From Cellulomonas sp. Root485 (lineage in GTDB: Bacteria; Actinomycetota; Actinomycetes; Actinomycetales; Cellulomonadaceae): a stretch of DNA of 64,000 nt. A model generated the notes under the pieces. That model saw only the letters and a program-made list of their open reading frames with translations. It was not told the DNA's origin and did not search any database. The position numbers were made by a program, and so were the translations under genes. Location: positions 228,559 to 292,558 of the forward strand of contig NZ_LMFC01000002.1 in NCBI RefSeq assembly GCF_001426705.1, written 5' to 3'. Shown piece by piece: positions 33,510 to 41,252 of the stretch. Position 1 is the first letter of the stretch; every line of letters begins with the position of its first letter.

Positions 33510-34277
33510 GTGACCGAGCCGACGACACCGCCTCCGGGTGCACACGACGGAGCCGTGGCCGGACCGATCCCGCTCCGCGCCCGCGACCGGGCGCGCGCCG
33601 AGGTCATGTCCGAGCTGCTCGCCGCCGCACGCGCCCGATTGGAGAGTGAGGGGTCCGCGGCGCTGAGCCTGCGCGCCGTCGCGCGCGACCTCGGCATGGC
33701 GTCGTCGGCGGTCTACCGCTACGTCCCCTCGCGCGACGCGCTGCTCACGCTGCTCATCATCGAGGCGTACGACGCCGTCGGGGAGGTTGCGGAGAAGGCC
33801 GCCGGCTCCGGAAGCGACCCCGCGCAGACGTGGCTGGAGGTCGCGCGCGCCGTGCGCCGCTGGGCCCTCGACCAGCCGTACTCGTTCGAGCTCATCTACG
33901 GCACCCCGGTTCGCGGCTACCGCGCGCCGGACGACACCGTGCGCGCCGCCGTCCGACTGTGGGGAGTCATCATCGGGCTGTTGATGCGGGCCGCCGGCGA
34001 GGGCGTCCTGGCGCCGACGGGACCCGACTTCGACCCGGCGGGCCGCATGGCACCCGAAGCGCTGGCGACCGCCGGATGGACCGACCCCGACGAGGTGCCC
34101 GACGAGATCGCCCGGATCGCGGTCCGGTCGGCGACCCTGTTCACGTCCCTCGTCGGGGCGATCTCCGTCGAGCTGTTCGGCCACCTGCACCACGTCGCGC
34201 AGGACTACGCGCGGTTCTTCGACGTCACGATCGCCACGTCCGCCGCGGGCGTCGGCCTGCGCATCTCGCTGGACTGA
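33510..34277 (+). CDS. TetR-family transcriptional regulator
   Basis: The 255-residue regulator has a TetR helix-turn-helix at about residues 30-80 (ARLESEGSAALSLRAVARDL, MASSAVYRYVPSRDALLTLL) and a C-terminal ligand-binding domain of the TetR_C WHG type (RWALDQPYSFELIYGTPVRG). The GTG at 33510 is chosen because the frame upstream runs through the operator repeats; GGAGGAGG lies 13 bases before it, a rather long spacing. It is divergent from the epimerase gene and should bind the three GAGCARTGCTC palindromes between them, controlling both itself and the epimerase/LLM pair. The inducer is unknown. Confidence 0.88.
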   Translation: MTEPTTPPPGAHDGAVAGPIPLRARDRARAEVMSELLAAARARLESEGSAALSLRAVARDLGMASSAVYRYVPSRDALLTLLIIEAYDAVGEVAEKAAGSGSDPAQTWLEVARAVRRWALDQPYSFELIYGTPVRGYRAPDDTVRAAVRLWGVIIGLLMRAAGEGVLAPTGPDFDPAGRMAPEALATAGWTDPDEVPDEIARIAVRSATLFTSLVGAISVELFGHLHHVAQDYARFFDVTIATSAAGVGLRISLD

Positions 34278-34342
34278 CCAGGAATTCACTGGCCCGATCG
34301 CCCGCCCGGACCGCACCCTGGTCCCCGCGGGCGCAGGTCGCC

Positions 34343-34365
34343 GGCGGGTCCGTGACGGTCCCGCC
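34343..34365 (+). terminator. Weak GC-rich hairpin between tetR and tRNA-Arg
   Basis: GGCGGGTCC and GGTCCCGCC can pair around a short loop with one T:T mismatch, 66 bases after the tetR stop. It could end tetR transcription before the tRNA gene. The rest of 34278-34407 shows nothing else recognisable. Confidence 0.35.
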
Positions 34366-34407
34366 CCGGGAGGTTCGACTCCTCCGCTCGCGACCACACA
34401 CCGATCC

Positions 34408-34481
34408 GCCCCGCTAGCTCAACAGGACAGAGTGCCGGCCTACGACGCCGGAGGCTGCTGGTTCGACTCCAGCGTGGGGCA
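34408..34481 (+). tRNA. tRNA-Arg (anticodon ACG)
   Basis: The cloverleaf folds completely. The acceptor stem is GCCCCGC with GTGGGGC (one G-T pair). The D stem is GCTC with GAGT, the anticodon stem CCGGC with GCCGG around loop CTACGAC, and the T stem GCTGG with CCAGC around TTCGACT. The anticodon ACG at 34442-34444, with A34 normally changed to inosine, reads CGU, CGC and CGA. CCA is not encoded; the discriminator base is A. An HNH nuclease gene starts 18 bases downstream. Confidence 0.93.
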
Positions 34482-34499
34482 CTACCGAAAGGTTCGACG

Positions 34500-34949
34500 A
34501 TGGCGGGAGTACTCGTCCTCAACGCGGGCTACGAGCCCCTCCAGCGCGTCTCGCTCGCGCACGCCGTCCGCATGCTCCACCGCCGGGTCGCCGTCGTCGA
34601 GGAGGCCGTCGACGGCCGCACGTTCGGCCCGTACCCGCTGCCTGCCGTGCTGCGCCTGGTCCGCTACGTGCAGATGCGCTGGCGTCACCGCACGGGCGTC
34701 CCGACGTGGTCGCGCGCCGGGATGCTGGCGCGCGACGGCCACCACTGCGCGTACTGCGGCACGGGCGGCGCGCTGACCGTCGACCACGTGATGCCTCGCA
34801 GCCGCGGCGGCGCCAGCTCGTGGCTGAACACGGTCGCCGCCTGCGGCGCCTGCAACCACCGCAAGCGCGACCGGACCCCTGCGGAGGCGGGGATGCGGCT
34901 GCGCCTCGAGCCGAGGGTGCCGACGCACCTGGAGCTGCTCCGGGGATGA
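34500..34949 (+). CDS. HNH endonuclease
   Basis: The 149-residue protein ends in an HNH nuclease core: CAYCGTGGALTVDHVMPRSR and NTVAACGACNHRKRDRTP, with two CxxC zinc pairs, the DH pair and the N and H residues of the motif. The N-terminal part (VLVLNAGYEPLQRVSLAHAV) is the conserved cap of a widespread actinobacterial HNH family of unknown role. AAAGG is seven bases before the ATG. It lies directly behind tRNA-Arg, close enough to share its transcript. It is not part of an obvious restriction or intron system. Confidence 0.88.
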   Translation: MAGVLVLNAGYEPLQRVSLAHAVRMLHRRVAVVEEAVDGRTFGPYPLPAVLRLVRYVQMRWRHRTGVPTWSRAGMLARDGHHCAYCGTGGALTVDHVMPRSRGGASSWLNTVAACGACNHRKRDRTPAEAGMRLRLEPRVPTHLELLRG

Positions 34950-35095
34950 GCTCGGCCTGATCGCCGGCAGATCGAGGTGGCGCTGGTCGCATCCGTGTGA
35001 CGACGCTCAACCGGTCGGGCGGACGTGTCGATGGGGTGGCAGCACCCTCGTCGGCCGTCCGCTCGCCGGCGATCGCCACGTCGCACAGGAGACCC

Positions 35096-35896
35096 GTGAG
35101 CACCCAGGACCCGTACCAGCCGAACCCGGGGAGCGGCTGGCAGCCGACCCCGAACCCCTCCGGCCCGGGGGTTCCGGACCCGTACGCGCAGCCCGCCTAC
35201 GGCCAGGCGCCCGCGGACCCGTACGGCCAGCCCGCCTATGGCCAGCCCGCGTACGGCCAGCCCGCCTACGGGGAGCCCGCGTTTGCTCAGCCCACCTACG
35301 GTCAGCCTGCCTACGCCCAGCCCTCATACGCCCAGCCCGGCTACGGTCAGGCCGCACCCGCGTACGGGACACCGGCTCCGTTCGGCGCCCCCACCGACGG
35401 CATGCCGACCTACGGCGCCCCCGTCGTCGGATACCCCGGCTACTTCGTCGGCTACGGCGTCGTCCACGCCCCCTGGATCCAGCGGGTCGGGGCGTACATG
35501 CTCGACTCGCTGGCGATCCTGCCCTACTTCGCGGGCCTGCTGGTCATGTCGGTCGTGACGGAGCCGGGGTTCGACCGGTACGGCACCCCCACGGACCAGC
35601 CCACCGCGACGGGCGCGATCGCGTTCGGCGTCGGTGCGCTGGCGTCCCTCGTCCTGTGGGGCTGGAACCGCTGGGTCCGCGGCGGCCGGACCGGGCAGTC
35701 GTGGGGCAAGAAGGCGGTCGGCCTGACCATGCAGGGTGACGCGACCGGTGCGCCGATCGGCGTCTGGATGGCGTTCGTGCGCGACATCGCGCACTACGTC
35801 GACGGGTTCTTCTACCTCGGGTACCTGTGGCCGCTGTGGGACACCAAGCGTCAGACCTTCTCGGACAAGCTCACCAAGACGGTCGTCGTCCGGTGA
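35096..35896 (+). CDS. RDD-family membrane protein with a Pro/Tyr/Gln-rich repeat N-terminus
   Basis: The 266-residue protein has ~120 N-terminal residues of low-complexity repeats (AYGQP, SYAQP, TYGQP). A RDD domain with three hydrophobic segments follows (about 140-165, 175-200 and 235-255), including WIQRVGAYMLDSLAILPYFA, RTGQSWGKKAVGL and the end motif RQTFSDKLTKTVVV. RDD proteins are proposed transporters or membrane-organising proteins. The GTG at 35096 has AGGAG five bases upstream; the ATG at 34997 has none. The cytoplasmic repeat tail is common among actinobacterial RDD proteins. The end overlaps the convergent GH113 gene by 26 bases. Confidence 0.87.
   Translation: MSTQDPYQPNPGSGWQPTPNPSGPGVPDPYAQPAYGQAPADPYGQPAYGQPAYGQPAYGEPAFAQPTYGQPAYAQPSYAQPGYGQAAPAYGTPAPFGAPTDGMPTYGAPVVGYPGYFVGYGVVHAPWIQRVGAYMLDSLAILPYFAGLLVMSVVTEPGFDRYGTPTDQPTATGAIAFGVGALASLVLWGWNRWVRGGRTGQSWGKKAVGLTMQGDATGAPIGVWMAFVRDIAHYVDGFFYLGYLWPLWDTKRQTFSDKLTKTVVVR
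35200..35345 (+). repeat. Imperfect 15-base tandem repeats inside the RDD gene
   Basis: Units close to CAGCCCGCCTACGGC are repeated about nine times and encode the AYGQP-type repeats of the RDD protein's N-terminal tail. Such arrays can change copy number by slippage. Confidence 0.7.
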
Positions 35897-36845
35897 CGTC
35901 GGTGCGGAGCGCCGCCGCGTAGGCGCTCCGCACCACGCCCTCGGCGACCTTGCCGAACATGCAGTAGTCGTCGTCGGTGGCCGCGGCGGACTCGTCGTAG
36001 AGCTTCGCGGGCCAGTCCCAGAGCATGAAGCCGCGGACCCAGTCGCGTCGCGCGGCCGCGGTGAACGCCGCCTCGTACCAGTCGGCCTGCGCCTGCTGCG
36101 ACGGGGCACCACGCAGGTTCCAGTCGTTGGGCAGGGCGGGGGAGCCGACGCGGCTGGGGCAGCCGGCCTCCATGAAGAAGAACGGCTTGCCGAACGCGGC
36201 CACGACGGGCTCGATGCGGTCCAGCTGCTTCTCCCAGTCGTCGAGCGGGTAGTAGCCCGACGAGGAGATGACGTCGACGGCGTCCCACCAGCCGACGTGG
36301 TCCTCCTGGTACTTGTCGCAGTTGTAGGTGACCAGGCCGTCGTAGACCGCGCGGACCTCGGCGATCAGGGCGCGCCACTGGGTCTCGCGGCGGTCCGACT
36401 GCACCATCTCGCAGCCGATGCAGAGCATCTCTGCGCCCTCCTCGGCCGCGATGCGCGCGTGGTGGACGATGAACTCGGTGTAGCTGGCGAACCACTGGGA
36501 CCACGTCGGCTCCGGGGGGACGTCGATGTCGAAGAAGTTGATGTGGGCGCGCCACGTGCCGTTCCGGACGTTGACGACGGGCTTCAGGCAGACCTTCAGC
36601 CCGCGCGCCTTGGCCTGCCGGATCGCCCACCGGACCTCGTCGTCGGTGACCGTCGGCCGGTCGCGGAACTGGATCTGCGTCGACTGCGGGGTGTCCTGCA
36701 GGGCGCCCAGCGTGATCGCGGTCCAGTTCACGCCGAGGCGTTCGACCATGAGGTCCATCGACCCCTCTGCGTCCGGACCGCCCCACGTGCCCCGCACGCC
36801 GGTCCAGCCCCAGGTCATGCCTGCCACGTAGCCGAGGTCGCCCAC
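35871..36845 (-). CDS. GH113-type beta-mannanase-like glycosidase, cytoplasmic
   Basis: The 324-residue TIM-barrel protein matches GH113. It has the opening TWGWTGVRGTWGG and the stretch KVCLKPVVNVRNGTWRAHIN, then the acid/base Glu146 (CIGCEMVQ) and the nucleophile Glu226 (FFFMEAGCPSR). These sit at the same offset as Glu151 and Glu231 of Alicyclobacillus ManA, which hydrolyses beta-1,4-mannan. There is no signal peptide, so the substrate would be imported manno-oligosaccharides. The GTG start has AAGGGG five bases upstream. A promoter with TTGTTC and TAGGGT lies just before it. The family is well matched; the exact substrate is inferred. Confidence 0.87.
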   Translation of the reverse strand: MGDLGYVAGMTWGWTGVRGTWGGPDAEGSMDLMVERLGVNWTAITLGALQDTPQSTQIQFRDRPTVTDDEVRWAIRQAKARGLKVCLKPVVNVRNGTWRAHINFFDIDVPPEPTWSQWFASYTEFIVHHARIAAEEGAEMLCIGCEMVQSDRRETQWRALIAEVRAVYDGLVTYNCDKYQEDHVGWWDAVDVISSSGYYPLDDWEKQLDRIEPVVAAFGKPFFFMEAGCPSRVGSPALPNDWNLRGAPSQQAQADWYEAAFTAAARRDWVRGFMLWDWPAKLYDESAAATDDDYCMFGKVAEGVVRSAYAAALRTDVTGRRPSW

Positions 36846-36871
36846 GCCATCCCCTTCGATCGCCGGTGACC

Positions 36872-36901
36872 ACCCTACGACTTTCTTAGGGTGACGAACA
36901 A
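36872..36901 (-). promoter_or_regulatory. Promoter of the GH113 gene
   Basis: On the minus strand TTGTTC (36901-36896) and TAGGGT (36877-36872) are separated by 18 bases, a good sigma-A-type arrangement, 27 bases before the GTG start. Its -35 box touches the end of the VOC gene. Confidence 0.55.
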
Positions 36902-36903
36902 AG

Positions 36904-37317
36904 TCAGTGCATCCAGGGCGTGAACGTCACGCCGACCAGCAGGCCCTCCGGGCTGAGCAGCCGGGACGTCGTCTGGCCCCACGGCTCCTCGGTGGCCCCC
37001 TTGAGCACCCGGTGACCCGCGGCGGTCAGCTCCGCGACGGCGGCGGCGACCGCCGCGACGGTGGGGACGTCGAACTCGATCCAGGCCTGCGGGACCGGCA
37101 CGTCCGCCGGCCACGGTGCCGACCCGAACGTCGACTCCGCGGCCTGCGCGAGCGGCCACAGCGCGAACGCCTTGACGCCGTCCAGGTCGTCGTTGGTGAG
37201 GTACCCGGGCGCCGGCTCCTCGAGGGCGACGCCGAGGCCACCGGCACCCCAGAACGCCCGGGCGGCGTCGCCGTCGCGGGTGATCGGACCGAACCCTGCG
37301 ACGAAGGAGATCTCCAT
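36904..37317 (-). CDS. VOC-family (glyoxalase-like) protein
   Basis: The 137-residue protein has the beta-alpha-beta-beta-beta repeats of the vicinal-oxygen-chelate fold, with QAWIEFDVPTVAAVAAAVAEL as the second module and LLSPEGLLVGVTFTPWMH as the final strand. Metal ligands are not obvious, so it could be an enzyme or a small-molecule binding or resistance protein. The ATG is seven bases after TAGCGT, a -10 box formed on the stop codon of the upstream uracil-DNA glycosylase gene; GAGG beside the ATG is too close to act as a ribosome binding site. Probably leaderless. Confidence 0.8.
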   Translation of the reverse strand: MEISFVAGFGPITRDGDAARAFWGAGGLGVALEEPAPGYLTNDDLDGVKAFALWPLAQAAESTFGSAPWPADVPVPQAWIEFDVPTVAAVAAAVAELTAAGHRVLKGATEEPWGQTTSRLLSPEGLLVGVTFTPWMH

Positions 37318-37324
37318 GCCTCGG

Positions 37325-37330
37325 ACGCTA
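37325..37330 (-). promoter_or_regulatory. -10 box (TAGCGT) built on the glycosylase TAG stop codon
   Basis: The minus-strand stop TAG at 37330-37328 continues as TAGCGT, seven bases before the VOC ATG at 37317. It is the same arrangement as at 32455-32460 and 41963-41968. Confidence 0.6.
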
Positions 37331-38083
37331 GTCCCGGCCTCCGACGCCCGACAGGTCGCGCGCGCGCACCAGGACCGCGTCGAGCATCTCCGGGGTCAGC
37401 CGACCCGTGAAGGTGTTCTGCTGGCTGACGTGGAAGCAGCCGAGCAGCACGAGCTCGGCACCGTCCGGCCCGGCGAGGACCAGCTCCACGCCGTGGCCGA
37501 ACGGTGGCCGCGGACGAGGCACCGCCCACCCCTGCTCGGCCAGCGTGGTGAGCAGCGCCTGCCACCCGAACCCACCGAGCACGACGATCACGCGCGGGCG
37601 GACCAGCGCCAGCTCCCGGCCGAGGAACGGCCCGCACGTCCGGCGCTCCAGCGGGGTGGGCGCGTTGCCGGGCGGGGCGCACCGCACCGGGGCCGTCACG
37701 CGGATGTCCGTGAGCGTCAGGCCGTCGTCGCGGGCGGTGGAGGTCGCCTGCGACGCGAACCCCGTGCGGTGCATCGCCGCGAACAGGAAGTCCCCCGACC
37801 GGTCGCCCGTGAACATCCGGCCCGTGCGGTTGGCGCCGTGCGCCGCGGGGGCCAGGCCGACGACGAGCACCGACGCGCCCGGGTCGCCGAAGCCCGGGAC
37901 CGGCCGTGCCCAGTACGTCTCGTCGCGGAATGCCGCCCGCTTCTCGACGCCCATCAGCTCGCGCCACTCGACGAGCCGAGGGCACGCCCGGCACTGCGGG
38001 ACCACCGCGTCGAGCGCGGCGAGGTCGCCGGCCCCGTGCGCGGCACGGACGACGTCGTCGGGGGTCGTCAGCGGCTGGTCCAC
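37328..38083 (-). CDS. Family 5 uracil-DNA glycosylase (UdgB-like)
   Basis: This 251-residue base-excision enzyme removes uracil, and in this family also hypoxanthine, from DNA. It carries QCRACPRL with iron-sulfur-type cysteines, the family 5 motif A GLAPAAHGANRTGRMFTG (no catalytic Asp, as usual for UDGb), the VRCAPPGNAPTP region with another cysteine, and motif B CFHVSQQNTFTG. Four cysteines suited to a 4Fe-4S cluster are present. The GTG at 38083 is supported by TACGGT seven bases upstream and no ribosome binding site, a leaderless start. It is followed closely by the VOC gene. Confidence 0.88.
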   Translation of the reverse strand: MDQPLTTPDDVVRAAHGAGDLAALDAVVPQCRACPRLVEWRELMGVEKRAAFRDETYWARPVPGFGDPGASVLVVGLAPAAHGANRTGRMFTGDRSGDFLFAAMHRTGFASQATSTARDDGLTLTDIRVTAPVRCAPPGNAPTPLERRTCGPFLGRELALVRPRVIVVLGGFGWQALLTTLAEQGWAVPRPRPPFGHGVELVLAGPDGAELVLLGCFHVSQQNTFTGRLTPEMLDAVLVRARDLSGVGGRD

Positions 38084-38090
38084 ACGTCGC

Positions 38091-38096
38091 ACCGTA
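38091..38096 (-). promoter_or_regulatory. -10 box (TACGGT) of a probable leaderless transcript
   Basis: TACGGT on the minus strand precedes the GTG at 38083 by seven bases without any Shine-Dalgarno sequence. Confidence 0.55.
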
Positions 38097-38098
38097 CG

Positions 38099-38131
38099 AC
38101 GGCCCCGACCGCTGGTCGCGGTCAGGGCCGT
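38099..38131 (-). terminator. Hairpin terminator after the CE2 esterase gene
   Basis: Two 14-base arms (ACGGCCCTGACCGC and GCGGTCGGGGCCGT, minus strand) pair with a single T-G wobble around a five-base loop, 18 bases after the esterase stop codon. It lies just before the glycosylase promoter. Confidence 0.65.
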
Positions 38132-38148
38132 CGAGGCGGAGCGGGCGG

Positions 38149-39621
38149 TCAGCTCGCCGTGCAGGGCACCGCGCCGTTCGTGGGCGGCGTGCCTGTGCCG
38201 AGGAACCCGAATGCCGTGGACCGGCCGCCGGCGAGCGAGCCGTTCCAGTCCGTGTTCGTGACCGTGACCACCTGCCCGGACGTCGTGGCGTGACCCGACC
38301 ACAGCTGGGTCAGCGCGCCCCCCGCCGGCAGCGTGATCGTCGTCCGCCACCGGCTGATCGCGGTCCCGGCCGTCACGTCGACCGACGCCTGGTAGCCGCC
38401 GGGCCACGTGCCGCCGACCGTGAGCCTCGCCGTGCACGCCGACGGCTGGGAGGTCGGGGTCGGGGTCGGGGTGGGCGTCGGGGTGGCGGTCGGCGTGGGG
38501 GTGGGTGTCGGTGTCGGTGCGCCACCCAGCGGGAGGGCCTTGAGGTAGCTGGTGAGCTGGGCGGCGATCACCTTGTCGTCGGCGACCGACGGGTGCCAGT
38601 GGCAGCCGCTGTAGTCGAGACCCTCGTTGCCGTAGTACCAGTACGCCACGCGGCTGTCGCCGGCGGCCTTCTCCTCCCGGACGACGCGCTGCGCCAGGTC
38701 CGGCAGGTCGGTGCCGGTCTGCACGTACGTCGCGCTGACCACGATGTACGTGTCCGGCCCGTACTGCGCCCGCAGCGTGTCGATGAACCCGTGGTACGCG
38801 GTGACCCACGCCTCGCGCAGCGCAGCCGGGGTGGCCCAGGCCTCGTTGCCGTTGAGGGCCGTCGAGAAGTCGTTGACCCCGAGGCCGACGACGACGGCGT
38901 CCGGCTGCCAGTCGGCCGGGGGGTCCCATGCGTCCGTGCTGAACGGCAGGGCGCGGTCGTAGTACGTGCGGTAGCTGGTGCCCTGCTCGCCGCCCGCGTA
39001 GTTGCGCACCATCCCGCGCCCCGAGAACGCGTTGATCTGGTAGTCCGCACCGAGGGCCCGGGCGGTCACCGCACCGAACGACAGGTCTGCGTTCGTGGTC
39101 CGGGTGACCTGCTCGCCGGTGCAGTCGCGGCTCGTGGACGTGTTGCCGTAGCCGGCCGTGTAGGAGTCGCCGACGAACTCGAGCTGCAGGTCGCGTTTGG
39201 CGGGCGCGGACAGGATCACGCTGCCGTTGACGGGCACGAAGCCACCGAACGTGCTGGTCGCCCACGGCACCTCGCTGCGCTTGACGACGCGCACGGTGTG
39301 CTCGCTGTTCGACAGGCCCTCGACGCGGTGCGTGACCCGACCGGGCGTCACGAGCGTCGTGGGAGTGCCGCCGTCGATCGAGATGTCGTAGTCCCCGGTG
39401 GCGTCGTCGAGCTCGATGCCGACGCCCGTCCCGCGGAACCGCCCCTCGAAGTAGACACCGGGCCACGCGTGCTGCCACGTGTCGCCGCTGGCGACGACCC
39501 GTCCGGCGGTGTGGGCGGTGCTCGCGAGGCTCGAGGTGTCGGCGGCGGCGGCCGCCACGGGGACCAGGGCCGCGCAGGTCGCGATGGCGGTGAGCGTCAT
39601 GGCAGCACGCAGTCGTCGCAC
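38149..39621 (-). CDS. Secreted CE2-type SGNH acetyl-esterase with CBM2
   Basis: The 490-residue exported enzyme should remove acetyl groups from xylan or mannan. After a signal peptide (AAMTLTAIATCAALVPVAAA) comes a jelly-roll domain (about 40-140) and an SGNH hydrolase with the Ser nucleophile in EFVGDSYTAGYGN, GLGVNDFS and the catalytic His in GCHWHPSVADD. A Thr-Pro linker and a C-terminal CBM2 follow, beginning SACTARLTVGGTWPGGYQAS. The jelly-roll/SGNH pair is the CE2 architecture. The GTG at 39621 has GAAGGG upstream. A GAAGCGCTTC palindrome lies ~87 bases before it. A hairpin follows the stop. Confidence 0.9.
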   Translation of the reverse strand: MRRLRAAMTLTAIATCAALVPVAAAAADTSSLASTAHTAGRVVASGDTWQHAWPGVYFEGRFRGTGVGIELDDATGDYDISIDGGTPTTLVTPGRVTHRVEGLSNSEHTVRVVKRSEVPWATSTFGGFVPVNGSVILSAPAKRDLQLEFVGDSYTAGYGNTSTSRDCTGEQVTRTTNADLSFGAVTARALGADYQINAFSGRGMVRNYAGGEQGTSYRTYYDRALPFSTDAWDPPADWQPDAVVVGLGVNDFSTALNGNEAWATPAALREAWVTAYHGFIDTLRAQYGPDTYIVVSATYVQTGTDLPDLAQRVVREEKAAGDSRVAYWYYGNEGLDYSGCHWHPSVADDKVIAAQLTSYLKALPLGGAPTPTPTPTPTATPTPTPTPTPTSQPSACTARLTVGGTWPGGYQASVDVTAGTAISRWRTTITLPAGGALTQLWSGHATTSGQVVTVTNTDWNGSLAGGRSTAFGFLGTGTPPTNGAVPCTAS

Positions 39622-39707
39622 GCCAGTTCCCTTCGTCGGGGTTCGGCCGGCCGGTCGGCTGCGGCGCGCTCCTTCGTAGCGTCCGGGCGACGGGCGGTGC
39701 ACCGTGT

Positions 39708-39717
39708 GAAGCGCTTC
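39708..39717. promoter_or_regulatory. LacI-type palindrome upstream of the CE2 esterase gene
   Basis: GAAGCGCTTC is a perfect 10-base palindrome with the GCGC centre typical of LacI-family operators, in the 142-base gap between the esterase and the divergent AlkA-like gene. It could place the esterase under sugar control, as suggested for the GH95 gene. The rest of the gap shows nothing clear. Confidence 0.45.
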
Positions 39718-39763
39718 GACGCGGCTGACGGCCCGTGTCAGACCCATGGTCGAGGCTGGAGCC

Positions 39764-40648
39764 ATGACCGCCGCCGTCCTCGCGCTGCCCGCCACCGCCC
39801 CGTTCGACTTCGATGCGTCCGTCGCGTTCGTGTGCGGGTTCGCGCCGACGCGCGGGGAGCAGGGGGCCGGCGACGGCAAGCTGATCGTCGCGATGCGGGC
39901 AGCCGGATCCACCGTGCTCGCGACCGTGACAGCAGCGGCCGACGCGCCGGGCGTGCAGGTGTCGCTGCGGGCGGACGGCCCGCTCGGCGCCGAGGTGTCG
40001 TCCGCAGCGGCGGCGCGCATCGCCTTCTGGCTGAGCCTCGACGACGACCTCGCACCGTTCTACGACATCGCGCGCGACGACGTGGCGTTCCGTCCCGTCC
40101 TCGAGCGCCTGCACGGCTACCACCAGGTGAAGTTCGCGTCACCGTGGGAGAACGTCGCCTGGGCGATCCTGGCGCAGCGCACCCCGATGCCCCTCGCACA
40201 GCGCGCCAAGCGTGCGCTGATCGAGCATGTCGGCAACGCCATCGAGGCGGACGGCCGCACCTGGTGGGCGTTCCCGGATGCCGAGCAGGTCGCCGGGCTG
40301 GACCCGGCCGCCTTGGCGGAGGTCGTCGGCAACGAGCGCAAGGCGGGCTTCCTGCACGAGTCCGCGCGGCGGTGGACGGCGTTCGACGAGCAGCTGCTGG
40401 GCACCGCTCCGCACGACGAGGTCCGCGACCTGCTGCTCGGGCTCCCGGGCATCGGGCCGTGGTCGGCGTCGTTCGTGATGATCCGCGGGCTCGGGCGGAT
40501 GGAGTCGGTCTCCGCCGACCGCGAGATGCTGCGCGCCGCGACGCGCGTCTACGGTCACCCGGTCGACGAGGCCGAGCTCGCGCGGCTCGCGGAGCCGTAC
40601 GGGGCCTGGGCCGGGTACTGGGCGCACTACCTGCGCGCCAGCTCCTGA
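39764..40648 (+). CDS. AlkA-like DNA-3-methyladenine glycosylase II
   Basis: The 294-residue protein of the helix-hairpin-helix glycosylase superfamily should excise alkylated purines. The hairpin LLGLPGIGPWSASFVMIRGLG is followed by SVSADREML with the catalytic Asp, and an upstream signature HQVKFASPWENVAWAILAQR marks the HhH-GPD core. The ATG at 39764 has GAGG eight bases upstream; ATG 39746 adds six residues and lacks one. It is divergent from the esterase gene. The C-terminal iron-sulfur motif of the MutY/Nth branch is absent, in line with AlkA. Confidence 0.87.
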   Translation: MTAAVLALPATAPFDFDASVAFVCGFAPTRGEQGAGDGKLIVAMRAAGSTVLATVTAAADAPGVQVSLRADGPLGAEVSSAAAARIAFWLSLDDDLAPFYDIARDDVAFRPVLERLHGYHQVKFASPWENVAWAILAQRTPMPLAQRAKRALIEHVGNAIEADGRTWWAFPDAEQVAGLDPAALAEVVGNERKAGFLHESARRWTAFDEQLLGTAPHDEVRDLLLGLPGIGPWSASFVMIRGLGRMESVSADREMLRAATRVYGHPVDEAELARLAEPYGAWAGYWAHYLRASS

Positions 40649-40758
40649 GCGGTGATCCAGCCTTGCCGTTCCCCCGGCAGCAGCCTGCGCGACCGACTCG
40701 GAGCCGAGGCGGCCGACTGTGCTGAGACCGCATCCGTGCAGGTGAGAGAAGTGTCAGG

Positions 40759-41235
40759 TCAGCGAGGGAGCCACTCGTCCAGCAGCGCGAGCGCCGCCCC
40801 GGCTGAGGTCACCGCCCGCGGTCCGTCGTCCACCTTTTGACCGTCCGTCGTCGTCAGGGTCCACCCCGCGACGCCGATCACCGGCACCCCCGTCCGGACC
40901 GCCAGCGCGACCTCGCTCAGCGTCCCCCAGGACCCGCCGACGCTCACGACGACGTCGCTGGACCGCACCAGCAGACCGTTGCGCAGCTCACCCAGGCCGG
41001 TCGGGACGGCGACCGAGACGTACGGGTTGGCGTCGGCCCGGTCGGTGCCGGGGAGCAGTCCGAGGACGACGCCACCGACCCCCGCAGCGCCCCGAGAGAC
41101 GGCCTCCATCACCCCGCCGAGCCCGCCGCAGACGACGACGTGCCCGCGCTGTGCCAGCCCGCGCCCGAGCGCCTCGGCCTCGCGCAGCTCACGCTCGTCG
41201 GCCGACGACGGCCCGACCACCCCGACGTACGCCAT
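40759..41235 (-). CDS. TIGR00725-type SLOG (LOG-like) protein
   Basis: The 158-residue Rossmann-like protein shows GHVVVCGGLGGVMEAVSRGA and VSVGGSWGTLSEVALAVRTG, the two glycine-rich loops that bind a nucleotide in the LOG/SLOG fold. Relatives cleave cytokinin-type nucleotides or sense nucleotide ligands; TIGR00725 proteins have no proven substrate. There is no strong ribosome binding site in the GGAGGCGGAC leader, though GGAGG lies ten bases upstream. Upstream sits a long inverted repeat that separates it from the YciO gene. It converges on the AlkA-like gene. Confidence 0.83.
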   Translation of the reverse strand: MAYVGVVGPSSADERELREAEALGRGLAQRGHVVVCGGLGGVMEAVSRGAAGVGGVVLGLLPGTDRADANPYVSVAVPTGLGELRNGLLVRSSDVVVSVGGSWGTLSEVALAVRTGVPVIGVAGWTLTTTDGQKVDDGPRAVTSAGAALALLDEWLPR

Positions 41236-41252
41236 GTCCGCCTCCTCAGGCT

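Noticed and set aside
38455..38525. GGTGTC/GGGGTC-type DNA microrepeats
   Set aside because: They encode the Thr-Pro linker of the CE2 esterase and need no other explanation.
37328..40123. A single 931-codon minus-strand frame joining the uracil-DNA glycosylase with sequence over the esterase
   Set aside because: Only the last ~251 codons look like protein; the rest is a shadow of the esterase gene in another frame. A GTG at 38083 with a -10 box explains the true start.
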